Of a stretch of DNA of 64,000 nt, positions 19,705-28,419 are shown one piece after another. The notes under the pieces are model-generated. The model was not told where the DNA came from. It ran no database searches and saw nothing but the letters and a program-made list of their open reading frames with translations. This DNA comes from Arenibacter echinorum (GTDB taxonomy: Bacteria > Bacteroidota > Bacteroidia > Flavobacteriales > Flavobacteriaceae). Both the position numbers and the translations under genes were made by a program. The stretch is from positions 124,001-188,000 of the forward strand of contig NZ_QLLN01000006.1 in assembly GCF_003259375.1 (NCBI RefSeq), given 5' to 3'. Within the stretch, counting starts at the first letter, position 1, and each line of letters opens with the position of its first letter.

Positions 19705-19890
19705 GATGTTCTTAATACTACTCTGCAAACCTAAATGGGAAGGTTTACCAAAACAAACTTAACTTCAATTTAAAGTGGTCAGCTATTTACAGTTAAAGTG
19801 CCCTACAACTACGTAATTCATATATTTATCGACAGCTTTTCCTTTTAAATTCTTTAACAAAAATATCTCCAATCGCATACTGTTAGGAAC

Positions 19891-19902
19891 TGATCAATAT
19901 CA
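19891..19902 (+). promoter_or_regulatory. CRP/FNR-like operator, copy 3
   Basis: TGATCAATATCA, followed by TTTTATACC, lies 72 bp before the PEP synthase start. A -7-like TGATATTG (19925-19932) ends one base short of the usual spacing, so the promoter match is weaker than at other copies. Confidence 0.75.
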
Positions 19903-19974
19903 TTTTATACCACGCAGGATTGGGTGATATTGGTTATCGAATTGATATGTTCAAAAAACGCAATAATCTAGCAG

Positions 19975-22383
19975 ATGAAAAACTACATAAAACACTTTAA
20001 CGAAATAGATATAAACGATGTGCCCGAAGTAGGAGGCAAAAATGCCTCATTGGGTGAAATGTACCAGAAACTGACCTTAACGGGTGTACAGGTACCTGAC
20101 GGATTTGCCACCACCTCTGACGCCTACTGGCTTTTCCTGAAAGAAGGGCAATTAAAGGAATCCATATTCGCCGAAATTGCAAAATTGGATAAGAAAGATT
20201 TTTCAAATTTACGGGAAGTAGGGAGTGCTATAAGAACAAGCATAGCCAAAGCGGATTTTCCACAAGCCATCAAATCTTCCCTTGAAAAAGGATATAATGT
20301 ACTAGTTAAAAAATACGGTAACCAGATTTCCTTGGCGGTCCGCAGTAGTGCTACGGCAGAAGACCTTCCCAACGCCAGTTTTGCAGGACAACAGGAAACT
20401 TATCTCAATGTAAAGGGGTTTGATGAATTGATAGCCGCCTGTCATAAATGTTATGCTTCCCTGTTTACAGATAGGGCCATAAAATATCGCGAAGACAATC
20501 ATTTTGACCAGACAAAGGTAGCGCTATCCATAGGCGTTCAGTTAATGGTGCGCTCGGATCTGGCCTGTTCCGGAGTAAATTTCACCTTAGATCCGGACAC
20601 CGGTTTTGATAAGGTAGTTCTTGTCTCCAGTATTTGGGGCCTAGGTGAAAATATAGTTCAGGGAAGTGTAAATCCCGACGAATACTTTGTGTATAAACCT
20701 AGTTTGAAAAATAGCATTCGCCAACCCATAATTTCCAGAAAATTAGGCAGCAAGGAAAAAACCATGATTTACGATAGCTCGGGCAGTGGTACCCTTAACC
20801 TAGATACCAAAATAGAAAAACAGGAAATATTTGTACTTACCGATGCCGAAGTGATAAAACTTGCACAATGGTCCATGATCATTGAAGAGCATTATGGACG
20901 TCCAATGGATATAGAATGGGCAAAGGACGGACTGACCAATGAATTGTTTATAGTCCAGGCCAGACCGGAGACAGTGCAAAGTGCAAAAAAGGACAAACTT
21001 AAAATCAGTACCTATACCTTACTGGAAAAAGGTAAGGAAATTACTAGAGGAATGGGTCTGGGCAACAAAATATCGGCTGGGAAAGCACGGATTATACATA
21101 GTCCATTAGAATCCGATAAGCTTCAACCAGGAGAAATTCTTGTCACCGAAAAGACAGATCCCGATTGGGATCCCATCCTTAAAAAAGCGGCCGGCATCAT
21201 TACGGACCAAGGGGGACGCACAAGTCACGCAGCCATAGTTGCCCGTGAGGTAGGTGCTGCCGCCATTGTTGGCACTCTTAATGCTACAAAAACAATAAAG
21301 GATGGCCAGGATATTACCATTTCCTGTGCGGATGGGGATACTGGTGTAGTGTACGATGGATTACTGAAATGGGATGAAAAAACAGTGGATATTAAATCAC
21401 TTAAAAAACCCGCAACCCAACCCATGCTCATTTTGGCAGATCCAGAGCAGGCGTTCAAACTATCATTTTATCCCACTTCCGGCGTTGGTCTTATGCGATT
21501 GGAATTTGTCATCAATAATTCCATACAAATTCATCCGATGGCCTTAAAACATTTTGACCACCTGAAAGATGCTTCGGCCAAAGCGCTTATTGAAAAACTT
21601 ACCCACCACTACCCTGACAAGGCCGATTATTTTGTGCATAAACTGGCAGAGGGCATTGCCACCATTGCAGCCGCCTTTTATCCCAAAGATGTTATTGTGC
21701 GTACCAGTGATTTTAAATCCAATGAATATGCCAATTTAATAGGTGGTAAGGAATTTGAACCATTGGAGTCCAACCCCATGATTGGTTTTAGGGGAGCATC
21801 ACGCTACTATCATCCCAAATATCAAGAAGCCTTTGAATTGGAGTGCAAGGCCATGAAAATGGTCAGGGAGGATATGGGTTTTAATAATGTTAAGATTATG
21901 ATTCCCTTCTGCCGCACCCTTAAGGAAGCAGAAAAAGTAATTGACCTTATGGCAGATTACGGATTGAAAAGGGCTGAAAACGGCTTACAGCTCTACATGA
22001 TGACCGAAATTCCTAACAACGTAATTCTGGCTGAAGAATTCGCACATTTTTTTGATGGCTTCTCCATCGGTTCCAACGACCTTACCCAATTAACCTTGGG
22101 CGTGGATAGAGATTCAGAACTCTTAAGCGATATTTTTGATGCCAATGATCCGGGAGTGAAAAAAATGATCGCTATGGTCATTGCTTCCGCGCATAAAACG
22201 AATACAAAAATTGGACTCTGCGGACAGGCTCCCAGTGATTATCCCGAGTTTGCCCAATTTCTTGTAGAAAAAGGAATTAATTCCATATCCTTTAATCCGG
22301 ATGCACTCATTGAAGGAATCAAGAATATCAATTTGGCAGAGCAAAGTAAAATCAGCTTTGGAATGGCGGAAAGTAGTAATTAA
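19975..22383 (+). CDS. ppsA: Phosphoenolpyruvate synthase
   Basis: The 802-residue enzyme converts pyruvate, ATP and water to PEP, AMP and phosphate. It has the N-terminal ATP-grasp domain (GGKNASLGEM; SLAVRSSATAEDLPNASFAGQQ), the swivelling phosphohistidine domain (GGRTSHAAIVARE, catalytic His418) and the PEP/pyruvate barrel ending with LCGQAPSDYPEFAQFLVEKGI, whose Cys is the usual proton donor. Length is normal. It is monocistronic, driven by operator copy 3, with a probable terminator at 22416-22441. In a low-oxygen regulon it may allow gluconeogenesis or recover pyruvate carbon while the cell ferments. Confidence 0.95.
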   Translation: MKNYIKHFNEIDINDVPEVGGKNASLGEMYQKLTLTGVQVPDGFATTSDAYWLFLKEGQLKESIFAEIAKLDKKDFSNLREVGSAIRTSIAKADFPQAIKSSLEKGYNVLVKKYGNQISLAVRSSATAEDLPNASFAGQQETYLNVKGFDELIAACHKCYASLFTDRAIKYREDNHFDQTKVALSIGVQLMVRSDLACSGVNFTLDPDTGFDKVVLVSSIWGLGENIVQGSVNPDEYFVYKPSLKNSIRQPIISRKLGSKEKTMIYDSSGSGTLNLDTKIEKQEIFVLTDAEVIKLAQWSMIIEEHYGRPMDIEWAKDGLTNELFIVQARPETVQSAKKDKLKISTYTLLEKGKEITRGMGLGNKISAGKARIIHSPLESDKLQPGEILVTEKTDPDWDPILKKAAGIITDQGGRTSHAAIVAREVGAAAIVGTLNATKTIKDGQDITISCADGDTGVVYDGLLKWDEKTVDIKSLKKPATQPMLILADPEQAFKLSFYPTSGVGLMRLEFVINNSIQIHPMALKHFDHLKDASAKALIEKLTHHYPDKADYFVHKLAEGIATIAAAFYPKDVIVRTSDFKSNEYANLIGGKEFEPLESNPMIGFRGASRYYHPKYQEAFELECKAMKMVREDMGFNNVKIMIPFCRTLKEAEKVIDLMADYGLKRAENGLQLYMMTEIPNNVILAEEFAHFFDGFSIGSNDLTQLTLGVDRDSELLSDIFDANDPGVKKMIAMVIASAHKTNTKIGLCGQAPSDYPEFAQFLVEKGINSISFNPDALIEGIKNINLAEQSKISFGMAESSN

Positions 22384-22415
22384 TGTGATAAAAACCATTA
22401 AGACCTAGATCGCCA

Positions 22416-22441
22416 GTTTAGGTTCTAAACCAGTTTTTTTT
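22416..22441 (+). terminator. Probable terminator after ppsA
   Basis: A GTTTAG (22416-22421) / CTAAAC (22425-22430) hairpin with a 3-nt loop is followed by CAG and a run of eight T (22434-22441). The stem is short, so confidence is moderate. Confidence 0.55.
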
Positions 22442-22599
22442 GAAATAAATCACAATATTTAATGACTTATCGCGCTAAGCAAAAAATTATTTTTATGATT
22501 GCATAATTTCCTCATATTCAATCTACATTTTCCGTAACTTAGGTATACGAACAACAAGGTATGTTCTTACTTCCCCTTTTAACCTTAATTCTTTAGAAA

Positions 22600-23166
22600 A
22601 TGCAAAGAAATAGCTTTATCGTAGCGCTATCTGCGCTGACTACATTGCCTTTGTTATCTTTTTCGTCCATAGAAGATGTTATTGGAAGAAAAGTCAAAGG
22701 CTTTAAGGTTAAGGCTGGCGAAGGCAGAATACACGGGCACATAACCTTGAAAGGAGTAAACTCCAATATTTTGGATGTCAAAATATCCGGTAGTGATACC
22801 GATAAGGACCTGGCCATTTTTGAACAAACCTCGCTTACACCAGGAAAAGGGACCCCTTTGCATGTACACCACTTCCAAGATGAAATGTTTTATGTCCTAG
22901 AGGGTAGCTACTACTTTAAGGTTGGGGAAGAAACTTTTGATCTAAATGTTGGGGACAGCATATTTTTGCCCAAAAAAGTGCCACATGCTTGGACCCAAGT
23001 CTCGGAAAGAGGTAAAATGCTTGTCATCTTTCAACCCGCTGGCAAAATGGAGAATTTTTTTGTAGCCGTATCCCAATTAGACCACGAACCCAGTCCCAAA
23101 GAAATGGAACATTTATTTGCGGATAATGAAATGAAGATAGTTGGACCACCCCTTAAAATTAAATGA
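22600..23166 (+). CDS. Exported cupin-domain protein
   Basis: The 188-residue protein has a hydrophobic N-terminal segment (about residues 5-22) that looks like a signal peptide or anchor. A single cupin barrel follows: motif 1 GTPLHVHHFQDEMFYVLEG with the His, His and Glu metal ligands, and motif 2 GDSIFLPKKVPHAW. Cupins of this size are metal-binding sugar isomerases, dioxygenases or binding proteins; the reaction is not predictable. It sits between two operator-controlled operons, but I find no operator in its own 216-bp upstream region. Confidence 0.8.
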   Translation: MQRNSFIVALSALTTLPLLSFSSIEDVIGRKVKGFKVKAGEGRIHGHITLKGVNSNILDVKISGSDTDKDLAIFEQTSLTPGKGTPLHVHHFQDEMFYVLEGSYYFKVGEETFDLNVGDSIFLPKKVPHAWTQVSERGKMLVIFQPAGKMENFFVAVSQLDHEPSPKEMEHLFADNEMKIVGPPLKIK

Positions 23167-23292
23167 CCAACCTATCTGGGCATTTGGAAAAAATTAAAAT
23201 GCCTGGTTCTTGGCCCGTATGCTCGTAAACCTACACATACTCAAAATTATAATTTTAGCGCTAAAATAATATGGTATTTGCCATAAGTATAA

Positions 23293-23304
23293 TGATTAAT
23301 ATCA
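23293..23304 (+). promoter_or_regulatory. CRP/FNR-like operator plus promoter, copy 4
   Basis: TGATTAATATCA has symmetric TGAT/ATCA half-sites. The -7 box TTCCTTTG (23328-23335, one mismatch to TAnnTTTG) ends exactly 36.5 bp from the centre. It lies 74 bp before the D-lactate dehydrogenase start and drives ldhA-gpmA-pfkB-glk. Confidence 0.8.
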
Positions 23305-23378
23305 TATTAGATCACCTTCATAATTACTTCCTTTGGGATTGCAATTAGAACACCTATGCGTGGTCTGTAATCCAAAAA

Positions 23379-24368
23379 ATGAAAGTAGCGGTTTTTAATA
23401 CACATAAATTTGAGAAGGAATATTTAATCAAGGCCAATGCAAATAGACATAATTTAAAATTATTGGATTCCTATCTTACCCTAGATACTACAGTTTTGGC
23501 CGAAGATTGTGAAGGTATTTGCATCTTCACACAGGACAACGGCTCTGCTCCTGTTTTGGACAAGCTCCATGAAATGGGGGTTAAATATATTGCATTACGA
23601 TCAGCTGGATATAACAACGTAGATATAGCCCATGCTAAATCCTTAGGTCTGAGGGTTGTCCGGGTACCGGACTATTCCCCCAATGCCATCGCCGAATTTA
23701 CTGTAGCCATAATCTTGGCCTTGAACCGTAAATTGATACGAAGCCATTACCGCATTATGGAAATGAATTTTTCGCTAGACGGCTTGGTAGGCTTTGATAT
23801 GCACGGAAAAACCGTGGGAATTATCGGTACCGGAAAAATTGGAAGAATCGTAGCTAAAATTCTACATGGTTTTGGATGTCATATTCTGGCTTACGATGCC
23901 ATGAAAGACCAAAGCCTGGTAGAAGAATGCAAGGCCACCTATACCGATTTGGATACCTTGTGCAGCCAATCCGATATTATTTCCTTACATGTCCCTTTGA
24001 TGGAACAAACACATTATCTAATAAACGAAGCCCAGATTGCCAAAATGAAAAAGGGGGTAATGCTAATCAATACCGGTAGAGGGGGATTGGTAAATACCCA
24101 AGATGTTATTAACGGCCTTAAATCCCAACAAATTGGCTATTATGGAATGGATGTTTATGAAGAGGAAGAAGGCTTATTTTTTGAAGACCATTCCGAAGAT
24201 ATACTTCAGGACGATATGATAGCGCGTTTAATGACCCTCAGAAATGTAATGATTACCAGCCACCAGGCTTTTTTAACAGATACCGCCCTAGGCAATATTG
24301 CACAAACCACCTTTGAAAATCTGGATTGCCTGGAGCAAGGCCTTCCTTGTAAAAATGAAGTCCTTTAA
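23379..24368 (+). CDS. ldhA: D-lactate dehydrogenase (fermentative)
   Basis: The 329-residue NAD-dependent 2-hydroxyacid dehydrogenase matches the fermentative D-LDH group in length and layout. It has a Rossmann motif GTGKIGRI near residue 150, and the catalytic triad can be placed: Arg in NTGRGGLV, Glu in DVYEEEEGLF and His in TSHQAFLT. The EEEEGLFFED-S motif is typical of LdhA. It reduces pyruvate to D-lactate and reoxidises NADH when respiration stops. It is the first gene of an operator-driven glycolysis operon. Confidence 0.93.
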   Translation: MKVAVFNTHKFEKEYLIKANANRHNLKLLDSYLTLDTTVLAEDCEGICIFTQDNGSAPVLDKLHEMGVKYIALRSAGYNNVDIAHAKSLGLRVVRVPDYSPNAIAEFTVAIILALNRKLIRSHYRIMEMNFSLDGLVGFDMHGKTVGIIGTGKIGRIVAKILHGFGCHILAYDAMKDQSLVEECKATYTDLDTLCSQSDIISLHVPLMEQTHYLINEAQIAKMKKGVMLINTGRGGLVNTQDVINGLKSQQIGYYGMDVYEEEEGLFFEDHSEDILQDDMIARLMTLRNVMITSHQAFLTDTALGNIAQTTFENLDCLEQGLPCKNEVL

Positions 24369-24379
24369 ATTAATGATAA

Positions 24380-25069
24380 ATGGGAAAATTGATTCTTATA
24401 AGACATGGACAAAGTCTTTGGAACTTGGAAAACATCTTCACAGGTTGGACCAATATTGACCTTTCACCACAAGGAAAGGAGGAAGCTAAAAATGCTGGCG
24501 AAATCATTAAACGCAATAAAATAAACATCGATATATGTTTTGCTTCCTATCTTAAAAGGGCCATACGCACGGCCTGGATCGTTTTGGACAATTGTGAACA
24601 AATGCATGTAGATACCTACTATCATTGGAAACTAAACGAAAGGCACTACGGTGATTGGCAGGGTAAAAATAAGGACGAGACCTTAAAAGAGGTGGGCGAA
24701 AAAAAATATTGGGCCATAAGGCGCGGATATTATGAGTCTCCTCCGAAGTTGGGTCCCAACAACAAACTACATCCTAAATTCGACCCGAACTACAAAAATG
24801 TAGACCCGGCAGTCTTGCCATCGGGGGAATCGCTAGAGGACAGCTCAAAAAGAGTCGTCAATTATTATTTCGAAGCAATAGTTCCCAATTTGGTACAAGG
24901 TAAGACGGTCATGATTTCGGCACATGGTAATTCCCTACGTGCCCTTATTGGCTACATTTGTAATATTCCTTCTATAGATATAGCCGGTTTAGAAGTACCC
25001 ACTGGCGTACCACATATATATGAATTTGACGGCAACCAAAATTTAATGGAACATCACAAATTAGAATAA
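24380..25069 (+). CDS. gpmA: 2,3-bisphosphoglycerate-dependent phosphoglycerate mutase
   Basis: The 229-residue histidine-phosphatase-fold enzyme carries LIRHGQSLWN (phospho-acceptor His), ERHYGDWQGKNK (catalytic Glu) and SAHGNSLRALI (second His). It interconverts 3- and 2-phosphoglycerate in glycolysis and gluconeogenesis. It lies 11 bp after ldhA, so it is co-transcribed. Length and motifs are normal for GpmA. Confidence 0.93.
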   Translation: MGKLILIRHGQSLWNLENIFTGWTNIDLSPQGKEEAKNAGEIIKRNKINIDICFASYLKRAIRTAWIVLDNCEQMHVDTYYHWKLNERHYGDWQGKNKDETLKEVGEKKYWAIRRGYYESPPKLGPNNKLHPKFDPNYKNVDPAVLPSGESLEDSSKRVVNYYFEAIVPNLVQGKTVMISAHGNSLRALIGYICNIPSIDIAGLEVPTGVPHIYEFDGNQNLMEHHKLE

Positions 25070-25114
25070 CACCATTTAAGTCGAATAAATGGGAAAACAT
25101 AAAATTCAATCAAC

Positions 25115-26059
25115 ATGCTCAAAAAAATAGTAACACTTACCTTAAATCCTGTAATAGATAAAAGTGTCTCGGTAGCAGGTATCAGCCCCAATACCAAACT
25201 ACGCTGTACCTCACCCACTTACGATGCGGGAGGTGGTGGCATCAATGTATCCCGTGCCCTTAAAAAATTGGGAGAGAAATCACTCTGCATGTATCTGGCA
25301 GGCGGACCTACAGGAGAACATTTAAGGCAAATTTTGGACAAGGCAGGTATTGATCAAATGGTAGTGTCCATTAAGGGATGGACAAGGGATAATCTTGCTG
25401 TTACCGATACCACTACCAACTTACAATACCGCTTTGGAGTGCCGGGACCACAGGTTGAAAAGGAAGAGTGGGAAGCCCTACTAATAAAATTGGAAAAGAA
25501 TCTGGAAGAAGGAGATTACTTGGTGGCCAGCGGTAAATTACCTCCGGGAATGCCGGATGATTTCTACGTTCTGGTGGCCGAAATAGCCAAAAGTAAAAAA
25601 GTGCACTTTATTTTGGACACTTCCGGGGAGGCATTGGCTAAGGCTACCAAATCCAGAGTATTTATGCTAAAGCCCAACCTAGGGGAACTAAGCACTTTGT
25701 GTGGTGTTACATCAATTTCAGCTATGGAATTGGAACCCCTTGCCAAAAAGTTTTTGAAGGAACATGATTGTGAGATACTTGTCGTATCCTTGGGTCCGAA
25801 AGGAGCCCTATTGGCCACCAAGGATCTCATAGAACATATACCAGCGCCCACAGTGCTGCAAAAAAGCACCATAGGGGCAGGTGATAGTATGGTGGCAGGT
25901 ATGGTAGTTAGTTTGCTTAAAGGCAAATCCTATAGCGAAATGGCAAAATACGGGGTAGCTTGTGGTACTGCGGCTACCATGCATGAAGGTACCCAATTGT
26001 GCAACAAGGATGACGCCGATAATTTGTACAAATGGATCCTAGGACAAAAAAACACTTGA
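25115..26059 (+). CDS. pfkB: PfkB-family phosphofructokinase (Pfk-2 / 1-phosphofructokinase type)
   Basis: The 314-residue ribokinase-fold kinase has the N-terminal TLNPVIDKSV, the GGGGINVSRALKKLG substrate motif and the GAGDSMVAGMV motif with the catalytic Asp. It phosphorylates fructose-6-phosphate or a related sugar phosphate. It lies 45 bp after gpmA and is likely in the same transcript. A PfkB is also a member of the mycobacterial DosR regulon. The exact substrate (fructose-6-P, fructose-1-P or tagatose-6-P) cannot be read from sequence. Confidence 0.9.
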   Translation: MLKKIVTLTLNPVIDKSVSVAGISPNTKLRCTSPTYDAGGGGINVSRALKKLGEKSLCMYLAGGPTGEHLRQILDKAGIDQMVVSIKGWTRDNLAVTDTTTNLQYRFGVPGPQVEKEEWEALLIKLEKNLEEGDYLVASGKLPPGMPDDFYVLVAEIAKSKKVHFILDTSGEALAKATKSRVFMLKPNLGELSTLCGVTSISAMELEPLAKKFLKEHDCEILVVSLGPKGALLATKDLIEHIPAPTVLQKSTIGAGDSMVAGMVVSLLKGKSYSEMAKYGVACGTAATMHEGTQLCNKDDADNLYKWILGQKNT

Positions 26060-26139
26060 AAGTAAACCTTGGATTACTTAATTTGATTCAGAATAAATAA
26101 CAGGAATAGAACATAACCATTTTATAAAAGATAGACTTT

Positions 26140-27216
26140 ATGGACAATATTCAAAGATTTTCATTACCCGCCATCCATGAAGGGGAGATTCCCTTAGCTT
26201 TTATGAATACCAACATATCCCGGGATAAGGGAGTAATTTTGGCCGCCGATGTTGGAGGCACTAAAACAAATTTGGCCCTTTTTCAAATCCAGGACGGAGA
26301 CATGGTTCCTTTGAAGGAAAAATCATATCCCACTAAAAAATATAAATCTTTTTTGGAGATGGTATCTAACTTCCATACGGACGACATGCCTAGGATAAAT
26401 GGAATATGTCTAGGTGTTGCCGGACCCGTAATTCGGGGCAAGGTATATGGCACTAATTTTCCTTGGGCAATTGACAGCGAAGAAATTAGTAGGGAACTTC
26501 ATATACGTTCTGTTTCATTGATCAACGATATGGAGGCCAATGCCTACGGACTGGCAGCGCTCCAAGAAAAAGACTTCGAAACACTTAAGTCCGGAACAAA
26601 TATACCTGGCAATGCCGCACTTATATCTCCTGGTACGGGACTTGGGGAAGCAGGAATGTTCTGGGACGGATCGCACTACCACCCCTTTGCCTGTGAGGGT
26701 GGCCATTGCGATTTTAGTCCTCGTAATGAATTGGACATAGAAATTCTGCAACACTTCCAAAAAAAATATGAACATGTCAGCTGGGAAAGGTTGTTGTCAG
26801 GTCCCGGAATCATGGAACTATATGTATTCTTGAGGCAAATAAGTGGCATAAAGGAGCCACAATGGCTGAGTAATCAAATGTCCAAAGGCAATCCTTCTGC
26901 TATAATTACCGGGACGGCAATGGAAGGAAAAGATTCCGTTTGTGTTGAAACCTTGGATGTTTTTATTAGGTTCTTGGCTATAGAAGCGTCACAGCTTGCC
27001 CTAAAATTCAAGGCTACGGGTGGTATTTATATAGGTGGGGGCATCTTACCAAAAATAATAACAGGTATTAAAAGGGACGTATTCTACAACAACTTTGTAC
27101 AATCGGGGCGGTTAAACGCACTCTTGGAAATGATACCGGTAAAGGTAATCCTTAATGAAAAAACGGCGCTTCTTGGGGCCGCTTATTACGGCGCTATGGC
27201 TCTGCAAGGGGATTAA
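26140..27216 (+). CDS. glk: Glucokinase
   Basis: The 358-residue enzyme has the ATP-binding DVGGTKTNLALF motif near residue 39, SPGTGLGEA and EGGHCDFSP, which place it in the bacterial Glk family. About 30 extra residues precede the phosphate-1 motif. It phosphorylates glucose to glucose-6-phosphate, using free glucose that could come from the debranching and glucosidase enzymes at 2.7-7.4 kb. It is the fourth gene after operator copy 4, 80 bp after pfkB. Confidence 0.9.
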   Translation: MDNIQRFSLPAIHEGEIPLAFMNTNISRDKGVILAADVGGTKTNLALFQIQDGDMVPLKEKSYPTKKYKSFLEMVSNFHTDDMPRINGICLGVAGPVIRGKVYGTNFPWAIDSEEISRELHIRSVSLINDMEANAYGLAALQEKDFETLKSGTNIPGNAALISPGTGLGEAGMFWDGSHYHPFACEGGHCDFSPRNELDIEILQHFQKKYEHVSWERLLSGPGIMELYVFLRQISGIKEPQWLSNQMSKGNPSAIITGTAMEGKDSVCVETLDVFIRFLAIEASQLALKFKATGGIYIGGGILPKIITGIKRDVFYNNFVQSGRLNALLEMIPVKVILNEKTALLGAAYYGAMALQGD

Positions 27217-27317
27217 AATGTGATGCTTTGCAGTTATCAAAATACAAGTAATGCATACTTCTATAGCATCAATCTAAAATTCCTTGCCTAAACCCCATTA
27301 ACAAACAAGGGATATCC

Positions 27318-28178
27318 CTAGAAAAATAGGGTTTTATGGTTGTGTTCATTAAAGCTCATCAATATTATCTCGCCCTTATCCTCCATTTTTTTTACTAGAT
27401 CCCTATGGAACCATTTTTTTAAAAATCCTTTCTTTTCCCTTTCCAGCATCACTACCATATCCGCATTTACGACCCCAAGATAGATTCTGAGGGTATCAAA
27501 TACATCTTCCGAAAACAATAGTTCGAACTCAATTTCTGAATAATCTACCTTGGATTTGAGCATCTCCTTGAACCACTCCATTAATAAGTCTCCCGCATAT
27601 TCCTCGTTCGTTGAAATATGCACTACCTTAATCTTTGCTTTTAAGGGTTTGGCAATTTCGGAAAGTTTTTGAATGGCATGTATATCTTCCTCTTCAAAAT
27701 CTGTGGCATAAACCATGGTATCCATATTTCTAGGCAATATATCATTGGGAATTGCAATTACGGGACAAGGTGCTTTCTCTATGAGTTTCTTGGTGGTACT
27801 GCCCATGATCATTTCCTCAAGACCACTTGCTCCTTTAGTACCCACCACAATCAGTTGGGCGTGATACTCTTCTGCCTTTGATATAATTCCTTTGATTACC
27901 GAACTGTTCTGTACAGGCTCCAATTGTATTTTGGGATTGTCCCACTTGCTTCCAAGGTGTTCTGTGCAGAATTTTTCCAGCTGGGCACGGTGAATTTTAA
28001 ACGGATTTCCTTCAAGGACAGGCCGGTCATCCTGTCCCTCAACACCCAAAACAGTAGGTAAATTAAATGTGTGGGTGACCACCAGTCGAGTTCCCAGATC
28101 CTGACTTAAATTATAGGCCAACTGCAAAGCAGAGACCGAGTTTTTAGAATAATCCGTGGCATAAAGCAATGTTTTCAT
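27318..28178 (-). CDS. Universal stress protein, tandem UspA domains
   Basis: The 286-residue protein has two UspA-like domains. The first carries the canonical ATP-binding signature G-x2-G-x9-G-S/T (VGTKGASGLEEMIMGSTT). The second domain (from about residue 150) is degenerate and lacks it. It opens with LLYATDYSKNSVSALQLAY. Such proteins are cytosolic and often bind ATP under growth arrest. It is divergent from pta; operator copy 5 sits in the shared region with a one-mismatch -7 box on this strand (28297-28304). Confidence 0.9.
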   Translation of the reverse strand: MKTLLYATDYSKNSVSALQLAYNLSQDLGTRLVVTHTFNLPTVLGVEGQDDRPVLEGNPFKIHRAQLEKFCTEHLGSKWDNPKIQLEPVQNSSVIKGIISKAEEYHAQLIVVGTKGASGLEEMIMGSTTKKLIEKAPCPVIAIPNDILPRNMDTMVYATDFEEEDIHAIQKLSEIAKPLKAKIKVVHISTNEEYAGDLLMEWFKEMLKSKVDYSEIEFELLFSEDVFDTLRIYLGVVNADMVVMLEREKKGFLKKWFHRDLVKKMEDKGEIILMSFNEHNHKTLFF

Positions 28179-28327
28179 TTTATGATGAATTGTAATTTAT
28201 CAGCAAAACTTGCAAGCAACAGATCCGATTGGATTACATCCTAAGATACTTGCTATTTTAAGAAGTTAAATTGTTAATGGAATAAATTTGATTGGTTAAA
28301 ATTAGAACCTAATGTCGTATCCATAAA

Positions 28328-28339
28328 TGACTTCTATCA
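28328..28339. promoter_or_regulatory. CRP/FNR-like operator, copy 5 (divergent)
   Basis: TGACTTCTATCA lies between pta-ackA (+) and a USP gene (-). On the minus side TAATTTTA (28304 to 28297, one mismatch) ends 36.5 bp from the centre. On the plus side the same offset holds GAACTTCG (28363-28370, two mismatches). It may serve both directions. Confidence 0.7.
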
Positions 28340-28419
28340 TATATGGTAATCTTTCTATGCCCGAACTTCGCAACTGGAAAAAGAATCGTTTATATAAATT
28401 CAAAGAATATTAATAGTTC

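Noticed and set aside
22462-22475. TGACTTATCGCG before the cupin gene as an operator copy
   Set aside because: The second half-site is missing (CGCG instead of RTCA) and no -7 box lies at the standard offset.
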